Notes: generated by a model not told the origin, from the letters alone. A stretch of DNA of 64,000 bases from Roseiarcus sp963824475 (GCA_963824475.1 CAWGPR010000012.1:1426001-1490000); one strand, 5' to 3'; counted from the stretch's first letter, positions 7,810 through 28,298 are shown. Numbers and translations: made by a program.

Positions 7810-8199
7810 TTAAGCGGCCGTGGCGTCGGCGGCGACTTCGCGCACGACGATGGTGATGTTGGCGAATGGCTTTTCGATCCGGCCCGCGCGGCCGCGCGCG
7901 CGAGGGCTGAAGCGCTTCATGACGATATCCTTGCCGACCCAGGCTTGGGCGACGATCAGATCGTCGACGTCGAGTTCATGGTTGTTCTCGGCGTTGGCGA
8001 TCGCGGATTCGAGCGTCTTCTTCACCTCGACCGAAATCCTCTTGTTGGAGAATTCGAGATCGGCGAGCGCGGTCGCGACCTTCTTGCCGCGAATAAGCTG
8101 GGCGAGAAGATTGAGCTTCTGCGGGCTCACGCGCAGCATGCGCGTCGTCGCCTTGGCTTCGTTCTCCGCCTGACGGCGGGGGTTGGACAGCTTGGACAT
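7810..8199 (-). CDS. rplV: 50S ribosomal protein L22
   Basis: L22 has a globular domain on the subunit surface and a beta-hairpin that narrows the exit tunnel. The product is 129 aa. Typical motifs are MLRVSPQKLNLLAQLIRGKK, the LESAIANAENNHELDVDDL block and the hairpin with KRFSPRARGRAGRI, where macrolide-affecting changes occur in other species. It lies between rpsS and rpsC as in all S10 clusters. Confidence 0.97.
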   Translation of the reverse strand: MSKLSNPRRQAENEAKATTRMLRVSPQKLNLLAQLIRGKKVATALADLEFSNKRISVEVKKTLESAIANAENNHELDVDDLIVAQAWVGKDIVMKRFSPRARGRAGRIEKPFANITIVVREVAADATAA

Positions 8200-8205
8200 C
8201 GGCGG

Positions 8206-8484
8206 TTAGGCCCTCTTGGCCTTCTTGTCGGCGGAATGGCCGTGAAAGGTGCGGGTCGGGGCGAATTCGCCGAACTTGTGGCCGATCATCTCCTCCGACA
8301 CCAGCACCGGAATGTGCTTGTGGCCGTTGTAGACGCCAAACGTGAGGCCCACGAACTGCGGCAGAATTGTCGAGCGCCGGCTCCAGATCTTGATGATGTC
8401 GGAGCGGCCCGAGCCGCGCGCGACGTCAGCTTTCTTGAGCATATAACCGTCCACGAACGGACCCTTCCAGATCGATCGCGTCAT
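8206..8484 (-). CDS. rpsS: 30S ribosomal protein S19
   Basis: S19 forms a pair with S13 in the head of the 30S subunit, near the A-site tRNA. The 92-aa product begins MTRSIWKGPFVDGYMLKKA and contains the family signature KIWSRRSTILPQFVGLTFGV and YNGHKHIPVLVSEEMIGHK, ending GEFAPTRTFHGHSADKK. Length is standard. It is 3 nt from the rplB stop. Confidence 0.98.
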   Translation of the reverse strand: MTRSIWKGPFVDGYMLKKADVARGSGRSDIIKIWSRRSTILPQFVGLTFGVYNGHKHIPVLVSEEMIGHKFGEFAPTRTFHGHSADKKAKRA

Positions 8485-8487
8485 GGC

Positions 8488-9327
8488 TCAGCCTCTCTTC
8501 TTGCGCACGTGGCGCGATGCGACGATGAATTTGTCGGTCGCCTTGTTCGAACGGGTCTTCTTGCCCTTGGTCGGCTTGCCCCATGGGCTCACCGGATGGC
8601 GTCCGCCCGACGTCTTGCCCTCGCCGCCGCCGTGCGGATGGTCGACCGGATTCATGCTGACGCCGCGATTGTGCGGACGACGCCCGAGCCAGCGGCTGCG
8701 GCCCGCCTTGCTGATTGACGCATTCATGTGATCCGGGTTCGACACGGCGCCGATCGAGGCGAAACACTGACCGTGAATGAGTCGCTGTTCGCCGGAATTG
8801 AGGCGCAGCGAGACGTAACCCTGGTCGCGGCCGACGATCTGGGCGTAGGTTCCAGCGGAGCGGGCGATCGCGCCGCCCTTGCCGATCTTCATCTCGATGT
8901 TGTGGACGATCGTACCCACGGGAATGTTGGCGAGCGGCATCGCGTTGCCGGGCTTCACATCGACCTGGACGCCGGCGATCACTTCGTCGCCAACCGAGAG
9001 GCGCTGGGGGGCGATGATGTAGGCCTGCTCGCCGTCGGCATATTTGACGAGCGCGATAAAGGCCGAGCGGTTGGGATCGTACTCGAGCCGCTCGACCTTG
9101 CCCGCGACGTCGAATTTGCGACGCTTGAAGTCGACGATGCGATAGGCCTGCTTGTGGCCGCCGCCACGGAAGCGCACGGTGATCCGGCCGGCGTTGTTGC
9201 GTCCGCCCTTCTCGGACTTGCCGACGGTCAACGCCTTGACCGGCTTGCCCTTGTAGAGCTCGCTGCGGTCGACGATCGCGAGCTGGCGAAGGCCCGGCGA
9301 GGTCGGTTTATATGTCTTGAGCGCCAT
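8488..9327 (-). CDS. rplB: 50S ribosomal protein L2
   Basis: L2 is required for subunit association and supports peptidyl transferase activity. The 279-aa product opens MALKTYKPTSPGLRQLAIVD and contains the nearly invariant C-terminal signature MNPVDHPHGGGEGKTSGGR, including the His (HPHGGGEG) close to the catalytic centre. Length is normal. It is placed between rplW and rpsS. Confidence 0.98.
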   Translation of the reverse strand: MALKTYKPTSPGLRQLAIVDRSELYKGKPVKALTVGKSEKGGRNNAGRITVRFRGGGHKQAYRIVDFKRRKFDVAGKVERLEYDPNRSAFIALVKYADGEQAYIIAPQRLSVGDEVIAGVQVDVKPGNAMPLANIPVGTIVHNIEMKIGKGGAIARSAGTYAQIVGRDQGYVSLRLNSGEQRLIHGQCFASIGAVSNPDHMNASISKAGRSRWLGRRPHNRGVSMNPVDHPHGGGEGKTSGGRHPVSPWGKPTKGKKTRSNKATDKFIVASRHVRKKRG

Positions 9328-9339
9328 GGATCTCGCCCC

Positions 9340-9636
9340 TCACAGGCCCGTGGTCATGTCGATGCGATAGCCGTCGGCAAGCGTGACGATCGCCTTCTTC
9401 ATGTCCTGCTGGCGCCCGCGCACGCCTCGAAACGCTTTCCTCTTGCCCTTGCGCAGAAGGGTGTTGACCGCTGTCACCTTGACGTCGAACAATTGCTCGA
9501 TCGCCGCCTTGATCTGCGGCTTGGTCGCGTTGCGCGCGACCTTAAACACGAACTGGTTGCTCTCGGAGGCGAGCGTCGCCTTCTCCGTGATCACGGGGGC
9601 GACGATCGCGTCGTAGTGGCGCACGTCCTTGATCAT
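9340..9636 (-). CDS. rplW: 50S ribosomal protein L23
   Basis: L23 lies at the exit of the polypeptide tunnel and is the docking site for trigger factor and SRP. The 98-aa product has VITEKATLASESNQFVFKVA and KAAIEQLFDVKVTAVNTLL, the family core, and a Lys/Arg-rich loop (RKGKRKAFRGVRGR). Its start overlaps the rplD stop by 4 nt (ATGA), which indicates translational coupling. Confidence 0.97.
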   Translation of the reverse strand: MIKDVRHYDAIVAPVITEKATLASESNQFVFKVARNATKPQIKAAIEQLFDVKVTAVNTLLRKGKRKAFRGVRGRQQDMKKAIVTLADGYRIDMTTGL

Positions 9637-10253
9637 TTGAACCGCGCCTCCAGCGCTTCAACCGCGGCCCTGGTCAAGACCAGCTTCTCGCGCCGCATGA
9701 TGTCGTAGACGTTGACGCCCTGGACCGGCAGCACGTCGATCTCCGGCAGGTTGCGCGCGGCGCTGGCAAACTTCGTCTGAGGCTCGGCGCCGTCGATGAT
9801 GAGCGCATTCTTGAGCGCCGTCCTTTCGAACGTAGCGCGCAGCGTCTTCGTCTTGGCCTCTTCGACCTGGGCGCTCTCCCACACCACGAGCCCGCCCGCG
9901 CGGACCTTGGCCGAGAGCGCGTGCTTGAGCGCGAGCGCCCGCACCTTCTTCGGCAAGTCATGCGTGTGGCTGCGCACGACCGGCCCCATGGCGCGTCCGC
10001 CGCCACGGAACTGCGGCACGCGGGCTGACCCGTGACGCGCGCCGCCGGTGCCCTTCTGCTTATACATCTTCTTGCCGGTGCGATTGATCTCGCCACGCCC
10101 CAGCGTCTTGTGCGTGCCCGCCTGGCGCTTGGCGAGCTGCCAGCGCACCATGCGCGCGATGAGATCGGCGCGCGGCTCAAGGCCGAAAATGGCGTCGCTA
10201 AGCTCGAGCGAGCCCGCGGCCGAGCCGTCGATCGACGTCACGTCGAATTTCAT
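9633..10253 (-). CDS. rplD: 50S ribosomal protein L4
   Basis: L4 reaches into the exit tunnel and in enterobacteria represses the S10 operon. The 206-aa product has the long extended loop typical of the family (GTHKTLGRGEINRTGKKMYK, then GTGGARHGSARVPQFRGGGRA). It ends with the VYDIMRREKLVLTRAAVEAL helix. Length is normal. It lies 4 nt from rplC and overlaps rplW by 4 nt. Confidence 0.97.
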   Translation of the reverse strand: MKFDVTSIDGSAAGSLELSDAIFGLEPRADLIARMVRWQLAKRQAGTHKTLGRGEINRTGKKMYKQKGTGGARHGSARVPQFRGGGRAMGPVVRSHTHDLPKKVRALALKHALSAKVRAGGLVVWESAQVEEAKTKTLRATFERTALKNALIIDGAEPQTKFASAARNLPEIDVLPVQGVNVYDIMRREKLVLTRAAVEALEARFK

Positions 10254-10257
10254 AACG

Positions 10258-10983
10258 TCACTCTCCCTTCGCCGCTTCCGCTGAAGGCGCGGCGGCCGCC
10301 GCCTCGGGATGAACGCGGAACTTGCCGGGCAGCGGCGCGTCCTTCGGCAACGGCTTCTTCACCGCGTCGCGGACCGCGATCCAGCCGCCGGCGTGGCCCG
10401 GCACCGCGCCCTCAACCAGGATCAGGCCGCGCTCGGGATCGGTGCGCACGACGCGAAGGTTCTGCGTCGTCACCTGCTCGACGCCCATATGGCCGGCCAT
10501 CTTCTTGTTCTTCCAGGTCTTGCCGGGGTCCTGACGGCCGCCGGTCGAGCCGATCGAACGATGCGAGATCGAGACGCCGTGGGTCGCGCGCAAGCCGCCG
10601 AAGTTCCAGCGCTTCATGCCGCCGGCGAAGCCCTTGCCGATGGTCACGCCGGTGACGTCGACATATTGCCCGACGGCGAAGTGGTCGGCGGTGATCTCCG
10701 CTCCGACCGGGATCATCTTGTCCTCGGCGACACGGAACTCGGCGAGCCGCATCTTCGGCTCGACATGAGCGACGGCGAAGCGGCCGCGCTCGGCCTTCGA
10801 CACATTCTTCACCTTGGCCTTGCCGACGCCGAGCTGGAGCGCGGTATAGCCGTTCTTTTCCTGGGTGCGATGCGCGACCACCTGGCAGCCCTCGACCTGG
10901 AGGACGGTGACCGGCACGTGGTCGCCCGCGTCCGTGAAGACGCGGGACATGCCCAGCTTCTTTGCGATGATGCCTGAACGCAT
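10258..10983 (-). CDS. rplC: 50S ribosomal protein L3
   Basis: L3 starts 50S assembly and its loop approaches the peptidyl transferase centre. The 241-aa product opens MRSGIIAKKLGMSRVFTDAG. It has the central loop motif with FAGGMKRWNFGGLRATHGVS and SIGSTGGRQDPGKTWKNKKM, where PrmB methylates a Gln in other proteobacteria. The C-terminus carries a short Ala/Pro/Glu tail common in Hyphomicrobiales. Its upstream neighbour is rpsJ, 62 nt away. Confidence 0.97.
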   Translation of the reverse strand: MRSGIIAKKLGMSRVFTDAGDHVPVTVLQVEGCQVVAHRTQEKNGYTALQLGVGKAKVKNVSKAERGRFAVAHVEPKMRLAEFRVAEDKMIPVGAEITADHFAVGQYVDVTGVTIGKGFAGGMKRWNFGGLRATHGVSISHRSIGSTGGRQDPGKTWKNKKMAGHMGVEQVTTQNLRVVRTDPERGLILVEGAVPGHAGGWIAVRDAVKKPLPKDAPLPGKFRVHPEAAAAAPSAEAAKGE

Positions 10984-11045
10984 TGGCGTTGATCCTTCGT
11001 GAGCGCCTTCGAAGAAAACCCTTCAGAGACGCTCGGCAAATCCCC

Positions 11046-11354
<309 letters not shown>

Positions 11355-11419
11355 CTATCAAATCCCTGCCGGCCCGAGCGGCGGAGCGATTGCCCCGCCC
11401 ATTCGCTAGCCGCAACGCC

Positions 11420-12610
<1,191 letters not shown>

Positions 12611-12660
12611 AGCCGGACTCCTTTTCGTGGCCCTTCATTCTCAACGCGTTTTCGGCGCGC

Positions 12661-14736
<2,076 letters not shown>

Positions 14737-14772
14737 GATCCTTAATCCCGATTGCCTTGGCCAGACCGCCGC

Positions 14773-15243
14773 TCACCAGCGGTAGTGGGCGAAGGCGCGG
14801 TTGGCTTCGGCCATCCGGTGCGTGTCCTCGCGTTTCTTGACAGCGGCGCCGCGATTGTTCGAGGCGTCGAGCAGTTCGGCCGACAGCCGGTCGACCATGG
14901 TCTTATCGTTGCGGTCGCGCGCGGCGGAGATGATCCAGCGGATCGCCAGCGCCTGCCGGCGATCGGTGCGCACTTCGACCGGCACCTGGTAGGTCGCGCC
15001 GCCGACACGCCGCGAGCGAACTTCGACCGAGGGCGCGACATTCTCCAGCGCCTGCTTGAAGACCGCGAGCGGGTCGGTCTTGGCCTTGGCCTCGACGCTG
15101 TCCAGCGCGCCGTAGACGATCGACTCGGCGACCGACTTCTTGCCCTCGTACATGATCGTGTTCATGAACTTCGCCACCACCACGTCGCCGTATTTGGCGT
15201 CCGGGATGATGTCGCGTTTCTCAGCGCTGTGTCGGCGTGACAT
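14773..15243 (-). CDS. rpsG: 30S ribosomal protein S7
   Basis: S7 nucleates assembly of the 30S head and contacts E-site tRNA. The 156-aa product begins MSRRHSAEKRDIIPDAKYGD and contains VAKFMNTIMYEGKKSVAESI and RVGGATYQVPVEVRTDRRQ, ending in the MAEANRAFAHYRW tail. Length is typical. It precedes fusA by 36 nt. Unusually, the space to rpsL upstream holds two copies of a palindromic repeat. Confidence 0.97.
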   Translation of the reverse strand: MSRRHSAEKRDIIPDAKYGDVVVAKFMNTIMYEGKKSVAESIVYGALDSVEAKAKTDPLAVFKQALENVAPSVEVRSRRVGGATYQVPVEVRTDRRQALAIRWIISAARDRNDKTMVDRLSAELLDASNNRGAAVKKREDTHRMAEANRAFAHYRW

Positions 15244-15301
15244 CGCCTAACTCTCTCTCTTCGTCAGAACCGGCGGACCGGCCCATGAAATTCTTCTGTC
15301 T

Positions 15302-15395
15302 GGATCCCCGGGTCTCGCTCTCGCTCGTCCGGGGATGATGCTTCCCTTCCGCGGGATCCCCGGGTCTCGCTCTCGCTCCGTCCGGGGATGACGCT
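15302..15395. repeat. tandem pair of REP-like palindromic units between rpsL and rpsG
   Basis: Two nearly identical units of about 42 nt lie at 15302-15342 and 15354-15395. Each starts GGATCCCCGG, has a GTCTCGCTCTCGCTC middle and ends CCGGGGATGA, so each can fold with an 8-bp ATCCCCGG/CCGGGGAT stem. Related half-sites (GTCCGGGGG, CCCCCGG) occur at about 36525, 56483 and 60600. They sit inside the str transcription unit, so the stems would be in the mRNA. Confidence 0.75.
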
Positions 15396-15410
15396 ACGCT
15401 ACGCTTCGCG

Positions 15411-15782
15411 TCACTTGGGCCGCTTGGCGCCGTATTTCGACCGGCGCTGCTTGCGGTCCTTGACCCCCTGGGTGTCGAGCACGCCGCGCAGGATGTGGTA
15501 GCGCACGCCGGGCAGATCCTTGACGCGGCCGCCGCGGATCATGACCACCGAATGCTCCTGCAGATTGTGACCCTCGCCCGGGATATAGCCGATGACCTCG
15601 AAGCCGTTGGTCAGCCGCACCTTGGCGACCTTGCGCAGCGCCGAGTTCGGCTTCTTCGGCGTCGTCGTATAGACGCGCGTGCACACGCCACGCTTCTGCG
15701 GGCTCGCCTGGAGATGACGGGCCTTCTCGCGGTAGGTTTTCGGCTGCCGCGGCTTGCGGATCAACTGGCTAATCGTCGGCAT
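15411..15782 (-). CDS. rpsL: 30S ribosomal protein S12
   Basis: S12 sits at the decoding centre and controls accuracy. From the ATG at 15782 the product is 123 aa, starting MPTISQLIRKPRQPK, the invariant family N-terminus. The open frame continues upstream to 15953 but without S12 similarity, so 15782 is the start. The streptomycin-relevant residues are Lys43 (TPKKPNSAL) and Lys88 (GRVKDLPGV), the common sensitive-type residues. Asp89 is the site methylthiolated by RimO in other bacteria. It opens the str cluster behind the promoter at 16097-16125. Confidence 0.97.
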   Translation of the reverse strand: MPTISQLIRKPRQPKTYREKARHLQASPQKRGVCTRVYTTTPKKPNSALRKVAKVRLTNGFEVIGYIPGEGHNLQEHSVVMIRGGRVKDLPGVRYHILRGVLDTQGVKDRKQRRSKYGAKRPK

Positions 15783-16320
15783 GTCGGCCCTAAACTTCAG
15801 TTCCCTGTGGCGCCCGGCGCGAACGCCGAACGGAAAATCGAAATTCCATCCGCTCGACCTTCGCGCGAAGCCAGAAAGGCAACGCGCGAAACCAACAGCG
15901 CCCGAAACCCGCTCGGGGTTGGGCGCCGCCGAAAGCAGAGGATCACGGCGCAACGCCCGTGATCGTGCGAAACAGAACCGGCCCCCTAAGGGCCGGCATG
16001 GCTCGTCGTCGGTAGGATCGTCAGCGTTTAGAGCCGTTGGGTATCCGACGCGTCGTCGAATACAGCGAAGCTCTACGGCCTGCCGAAAGCGCGCGGAACA
16101 TATTCAAGCCGTCCACCTGCGTCAACCCCTTTCAATCGTCATAATCGGCGGCGGGGGAGAAATTTGTCGTTGCGCGGCGGCCGGACGTCGGACCGCCTCG
16201 CCTTCAACGGGCCGCGAAAGCGCCGCAGACGATCATAGATGGGCCGGGATTGAACGCTAGCGAGCGGTTAAGAGCAATCGTGCGGCGGGGCCGTTCCGCG
16301 ATTTCAGTCAGCCGGAGCCT
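15783..16320. other. intergenic region with rpsL leader and start of the S41 peptidase
   Basis: No gene is supported here. It contains the long leader of rpsL on the minus strand and, beyond the promoter at 16097-16125, about 195 nt in front of the divergent S41 peptidase gene. The small open frames have no recognisable product. Confidence 0.6.
16097..16125 (-). promoter_or_regulatory. sigma-70-type promoter of the rpsL (str) operon
   Basis: On the minus strand TTGACG (-35, at 16120-16125) is followed by a 17-nt spacer and TATGTT (-10, at 16097-16102). This is the best promoter match in the 538-nt space upstream of rpsL and is oriented to it. It implies a leader of about 300 nt. Confidence 0.7.
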
Positions 16321-17586
16321 ATGAAACCGATGAAAGCGACACGCAGGGAGATCCTGGCTCTTGCGGCGATAGGCGCGCTCAGCGCGTGGCCGGCGAACGC
16401 CGAGACCACAAGCCAGCCTGACGCGGCGCCGACCGGGTCAAATCCGGAGGACTTCGACCAGGTCTGGGAGCTCGTGCGCGACCGCTTCTACGACCCTCAT
16501 CTCAATGGCCTCGACTGGCAGGACGAGGGCGCGCGCTTCCGCCCTCAAGCCGCATCCGCGCGCTCGCGAGAAGACGCGGCGGCCGTCATTAATGCGATGC
16601 TGGCCAAGCTCGGCGCCTCGCACACCCGTTACTACACGCCGGACGATCCGGCCTATTACCAGCTCGCCGATATTTTCGCCGGCGCGCTCGAGCATCGCGG
16701 CCTCGATCGGGTGTTCCCGAGGGGGGACGTGTCCTATCCCGGTATTGGCGTGTTCACCGAGGGCGACGATCAGAGCCGCACCTTCGTAACCGGAGTGATC
16801 GAGGGCGCGCCGGCGCATGGGGCCGGCGTTCTGGTCGGCGACGAAATCCTGTCGGCGGAGGACCGCCCGTTCCGGCCGGTCGACTCGTTCCGCGGCAGGG
16901 TCGGTGGTCCCGTGTCGCTCAAGATCCGCCGCGCGTCCGGCGCGACGCCGATCGCGATCAGCGTATCGCCGGCCGATCTTCACCCGAACGAGATGTTCCT
17001 GCGCGGCCTGAGAGACAGCGCGCGAGTCATCGCTGTGGACAAGGCGCGCATTGGGTATGTGCATGTCTGGTCCTATGCGAGCCGCAGGATTCAGTCCGCG
17101 CTCGAGGACCTGATGGCCGAGGGTCCGCTCAAGGACGCCGACGCGCTGGTCTTTGATCTGCGCGGCGGATGGGGCGGCGCACAGCCGCAATATCTCGATT
17201 TGTTCAATCCGCGCGCGCCAACGATGGAGGTCAAGGACCGCAACGGCGAGATCGGCTTCATCGACGTCAAATGGCGCAAGCCCGTCGCTATGCTGATCAA
17301 TGAGGGCACGCGCAGCGGCAAGGAGGTGCTCGCGTACGGATTCAAGCAATACCGTCTCGGCGAGCTCATCGGCCATCGCACCGAAGGCGCGGTGCTGGCG
17401 GCGACCGCGTTCCTGATCGGCGACGACGGCCTGCTCCTGCTCGCGGTCGAGGACGTGCTGGTCGATGGCCAGCGCCTTGAGGGGGTCGGAGTCGAGCCGA
17501 CGATCGAAGTCCCATTCGATTGGCGCTACGCGGCGGGCGGCGACCCGCAGCTCGACCGCGCGGTCCAAGTCCTCGCGCGGAGTTAA
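16321..17586 (+). CDS. exported S41-family (C-terminal processing-like) peptidase with PDZ domain
   Basis: Residues 1-27 form a signal peptide with a twin Arg (TRREILALAA, Arg8-Arg9) and an ANA cleavage site, so Tat export is possible. A PDZ-like segment follows (about 130-210, with GIGVFTEG and GAGVLVGDEIL). The S41 core (about 230-415) has VFDLRGGWGG and the nucleophile region NEGTRSGKEVLAYG with Ser332. In classical CtpA/Prc enzymes a Lys lies 25 residues after the Ser. Here that position is Ala357 (HRTEGAVLAAT). The GAV form is known from another S41 subgroup, so an active enzyme with a different base is possible. Product is 421 aa. It stands alone between two core operons and its substrate is unknown. 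Confidence 0.85.
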   Translation: MKPMKATRREILALAAIGALSAWPANAETTSQPDAAPTGSNPEDFDQVWELVRDRFYDPHLNGLDWQDEGARFRPQAASARSREDAAAVINAMLAKLGASHTRYYTPDDPAYYQLADIFAGALEHRGLDRVFPRGDVSYPGIGVFTEGDDQSRTFVTGVIEGAPAHGAGVLVGDEILSAEDRPFRPVDSFRGRVGGPVSLKIRRASGATPIAISVSPADLHPNEMFLRGLRDSARVIAVDKARIGYVHVWSYASRRIQSALEDLMAEGPLKDADALVFDLRGGWGGAQPQYLDLFNPRAPTMEVKDRNGEIGFIDVKWRKPVAMLINEGTRSGKEVLAYGFKQYRLGELIGHRTEGAVLAATAFLIGDDGLLLLAVEDVLVDGQRLEGVGVEPTIEVPFDWRYAAGGDPQLDRAVQVLARS

Positions 17587-17663
17587 GACGAGGCGCAAGG
17601 CCCCGCTCGCGCGAGGCGCCTTGAGACATGAGGGGTAAGCACGCTCAAGCCCCCGAACACGAC

Positions 17664-17701
17664 TCAAAAAAGAATAAACCCCGCCGGAGGCCGGCGGGGT
17701 T
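17664..17701 (-). terminator. intrinsic terminator of the rplJL-rpoBC operon
   Basis: A perfect 11-bp stem (AACCCCGCCGG / CCGGCGGGGTT) with a 3-nt loop lies at 17677-17701. On the minus strand it is followed by a T-rich tail (TTATTCTTTTTTG). It sits 31 nt past the rpoC stop. It also lies about 80 nt past the convergent S41 gene, but on that strand it lacks a good T-run. Confidence 0.9.
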
Positions 17702-17731
17702 CATCTTCGATGTTGGTCGTTCGCCTTCGCG

Positions 17732-21995
<4,264 letters not shown>

Positions 21996-22130
21996 TGAGG
22001 TCTCCCGCGAAGTCCGGCCGCGAATCGCATCCGAACTCGCCTTGGTGGAACGGCGCTGCGGCGAACCAGCCGCGGTGCCAACGCCAAAAACATCGTCGCC
22101 CCGGTCAGCAGCCGAGCGCGACCCTAACGA

Positions 22131-26255
<4,125 letters not shown>

Positions 26256-26445
26256 GTCGCTCCTCTAAAGCTCGCTTGCCCGCCGTTCGCGATTCGTCGC
26301 GCGTCAGCGCGACGGACCTTAAGGCCGGTCTTCTTGGGACGCGTTGGCCCACGCCCCCTTCTCACTCAAACCTTCCCCCACGCGGCCTCAAAAGCTTTTG
26401 GCCGCCGATTGACGACGCTCACTCCCCAAACGTCTTGGAAACGCC

Positions 26446-26479
26446 GGAACGGCCCCTGGCGAATCGCCGGGGACCGTCC
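26446..26479 (-). promoter_or_regulatory. hairpin in the rplL-rpoB spacer (possible attenuator or processing site)
   Basis: An imperfect 15-16-bp inverted repeat (GGAACGGCCCCTGGCG / CGCCGGGGACCGTCC) lies in the 262-nt space between rplL and rpoB. It has no T-run on the transcribed side. In enterobacteria the same spacer holds a partial terminator and an RNase III site. By position this is a candidate equivalent. Confidence 0.5.
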
Positions 26480-26517
26480 CTTTTGATCAATCGAGCCCCG
26501 CGTCAGCGGGTCGCCCA

Positions 26518-26898
26518 TTATTTGAGCTCGACTTTCGCCCCCGCCTTTTCCAGAGCGGCCTTGATCTTCTCGGCTTCTTCCTTGCCCACGCCTTCCTTGA
26601 CCGGCTTCGGCGCGGCCTCGACCAGGTCCTTCGCCTCCTTGAGGCCAAGCGCCGTGATGGCGCGAACTTCCTTGATCACTTCGATCTTCTTGTCGCCGAT
26701 CGCCGAGAGGACGACGGTAAACTCGGTCTGCTCCTCGACCGGGGCGGCGGCCGCGGCCCCGCCTGCCGGAGCGGCGGCGACCGCCACTGCGGCGGCGGCC
26801 GAGACGCCCCACTTGCTTTCCAGCAATTTGGCGAGCTCGGCGGCCTCCAGGACCGTAAGGCTCGAGAGTTCGTCGACGATTTTTTCCAGATTGGCCAT
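26518..26898 (-). CDS. rplL: 50S ribosomal protein L7/L12
   Basis: L7/L12 forms the flexible stalk that recruits translation GTPases. The 126-aa product has an N-terminal dimerisation helix (MANLEKIVDELSSLTVLEAA) and an Ala/Gly-rich hinge (about residues 34-53). The C-terminal domain has FTVVLSAIGDKKIEVIKEVR and GLKEAKDLVEAAPKPVKEG. It follows rplJ by 51 nt and precedes rpoB. Confidence 0.98.
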   Translation of the reverse strand: MANLEKIVDELSSLTVLEAAELAKLLESKWGVSAAAAVAVAAAPAGGAAAAAPVEEQTEFTVVLSAIGDKKIEVIKEVRAITALGLKEAKDLVEAAPKPVKEGVGKEEAEKIKAALEKAGAKVELK

Positions 26899-26949
26899 TG
26901 ATGGACCTCCTATATCTAGTGCGGTTCGAATGTTTGTGAAGAGCCTGCG

Positions 26950-27474
26950 TCAGGCTGCGTCTTTGGCGGCATAGGCCCCGACCACGCGCGCGAGCTTGGC
27001 GGCTGGCGCGGTAGCGAGCTGGGCGAGCTTGGTCGCGGGCGCCGTGATGAGCCCGAGCAGCTTGGCGCGCAGTTCGTCGAGGGACGGCAAGGTCGCGAGC
27101 GCCTTGACTCCGTTGACGTCGAGGGCCGTCTTGCCCATGGCGCCGCCCAGGAGCACGAATTTCTCGTGATCCTTGGCGAAAGCCACGGCGGCCTTGGCCG
27201 CCGCCACCGGATCGCTCGAATGAGCGATCAGGGTCGGCCCCTTGAGCAAGGGACCGATCGAGGCGACGTCCGTGCCTTGAAGAGCAATCTGGGCGAGCCG
27301 GTTCTTGGCGACCTGAACGTGCGCCCCCGCCTGCCGCATCTGCTTGCGCAGACGCTGCATCTGGGCGACCGTCAGGCCGGAATAATGCGCCACGACCACG
27401 ACCGACGTTTTCGAAAAAACGTCATGCAAGGCCGCGACGGCTTCCTTCTTTTCCGTTCTATCCACGGTGCTCAT
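26950..27474 (-). CDS. rplJ: 50S ribosomal protein L10
   Basis: L10 anchors L7/L12 dimers to the ribosome and, with L12, usually represses its own operon through the mRNA leader. The 174-aa product starts MSTVDRTEKKEAVAALHDVF and shows VVVAHYSGLTVAQMQRLRKQ and the C-terminal helices (LRAKLLGLITAPATKLAQL) that bind L7/L12. Here it is the first gene of the unit. rplK and rplA, often directly upstream, are not in the window on this side. Confidence 0.97.
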   Translation of the reverse strand: MSTVDRTEKKEAVAALHDVFSKTSVVVVAHYSGLTVAQMQRLRKQMRQAGAHVQVAKNRLAQIALQGTDVASIGPLLKGPTLIAHSSDPVAAAKAAVAFAKDHEKFVLLGGAMGKTALDVNGVKALATLPSLDELRAKLLGLITAPATKLAQLATAPAAKLARVVGAYAAKDAA

Positions 27475-28298
27475 CTCCGGTCGGCGGGCTTCAATTGCTC
27501 AAAACCCGCCTGTTGCACACGCCGCGATGCGCGATTCGGTCAGAATCGAACGCCGCAGCCACTTGCGCCTGTCCCCGGAGGCGGGCGAAACGCCCGGCGC
27601 CGGACAGAAGGTTCGAACCGCTTTCACCCGCCCTGGGAGCGCCGGGGGGGGGTGCAAAAACTCGGTCTTCCCCGTCTATGCTGGCTCCAAGGCCCCGATG
27701 GGGCTTTAGGAATTAAGCGTGTCCCCTGAAGGGGTTACGCGCCGGCAGTCTCGGACAGAACATGGGCCGCGAAGACGCAAAGGCTTCACCCTTTCCGTCC
27801 TCCGGCCTTTCCGCCGCTCCCGCTTCGATCACCCGTCACCGGCTTGTGCTTCGCAGGGCGGTAGCCATGTTTGATCATTCGGGGTCGTCGCGCCATCTAC
27901 CCCAAACCCCCCCATACCGCTTTTGCGCCGGCTTGCCAAGGGGGTCACGAAAAGTTTATGCGCGGCGCGTTCGGGTGGATTAACCGCTTCCGCAACAACA
28001 ATCAAATAAAGGATGGCGCGCTCCAGTCCTTTGTGGGCCGCTTTCACCCGCGCTCTCCAGTTCGAGGCGTCGGTCTTTCAGCCGGCGCCGTAGCCGCGAA
28101 CGTGCGCGGGCGCCCGCCGCATGCAGACTTGCTGCTGCGATCGTTCGATGGTTCAGTTTCGAATTCGGCGACCGCGGGATTCGGTGGCGGGAGCGCCGCT
28201 GCGGGCGATTCCTGGGCCGCAGCGCCGGCGTGGATCGATCCCGTTGCGGCTCAGGGGGTGCATGGACGCGGGAGGTCCACAACAGGAGGGAACAGCAG
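27475..28298. other. 824-nt spacer with the structured rplJ leader
   Basis: No protein gene is supported. On the minus strand the first 260 nt upstream of rplJ are rich in short hairpins. These include CCCC-GAT-GGGG (27693-27703), CCCCTGAAGGGG (27723-27734) and GGGCGAAACGCCC (27585-27597), and there is a run of nine G at 27642-27652. A leader for L10-dependent autoregulation is the likely role, from position and family knowledge. The part beyond about 27760 shows nothing clear. A TTGATT-N17-TAATCC pair near 27975-28005 on the minus strand is only a weak promoter candidate. Confidence 0.45.

Noticed and set aside
6287..7813. Long plus-strand open frame of 508 codons across the S10 cluster
   Set aside because: It is antisense to rpmC, rplP and rpsC, which are certain; the frame is open only because of the GC-rich codon pattern.
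15783..15953. Longer N-terminus for S12
   Set aside because: The frame is open but the family starts at MPTISQL; the extra 57 codons have no similarity and would form an atypical tail.
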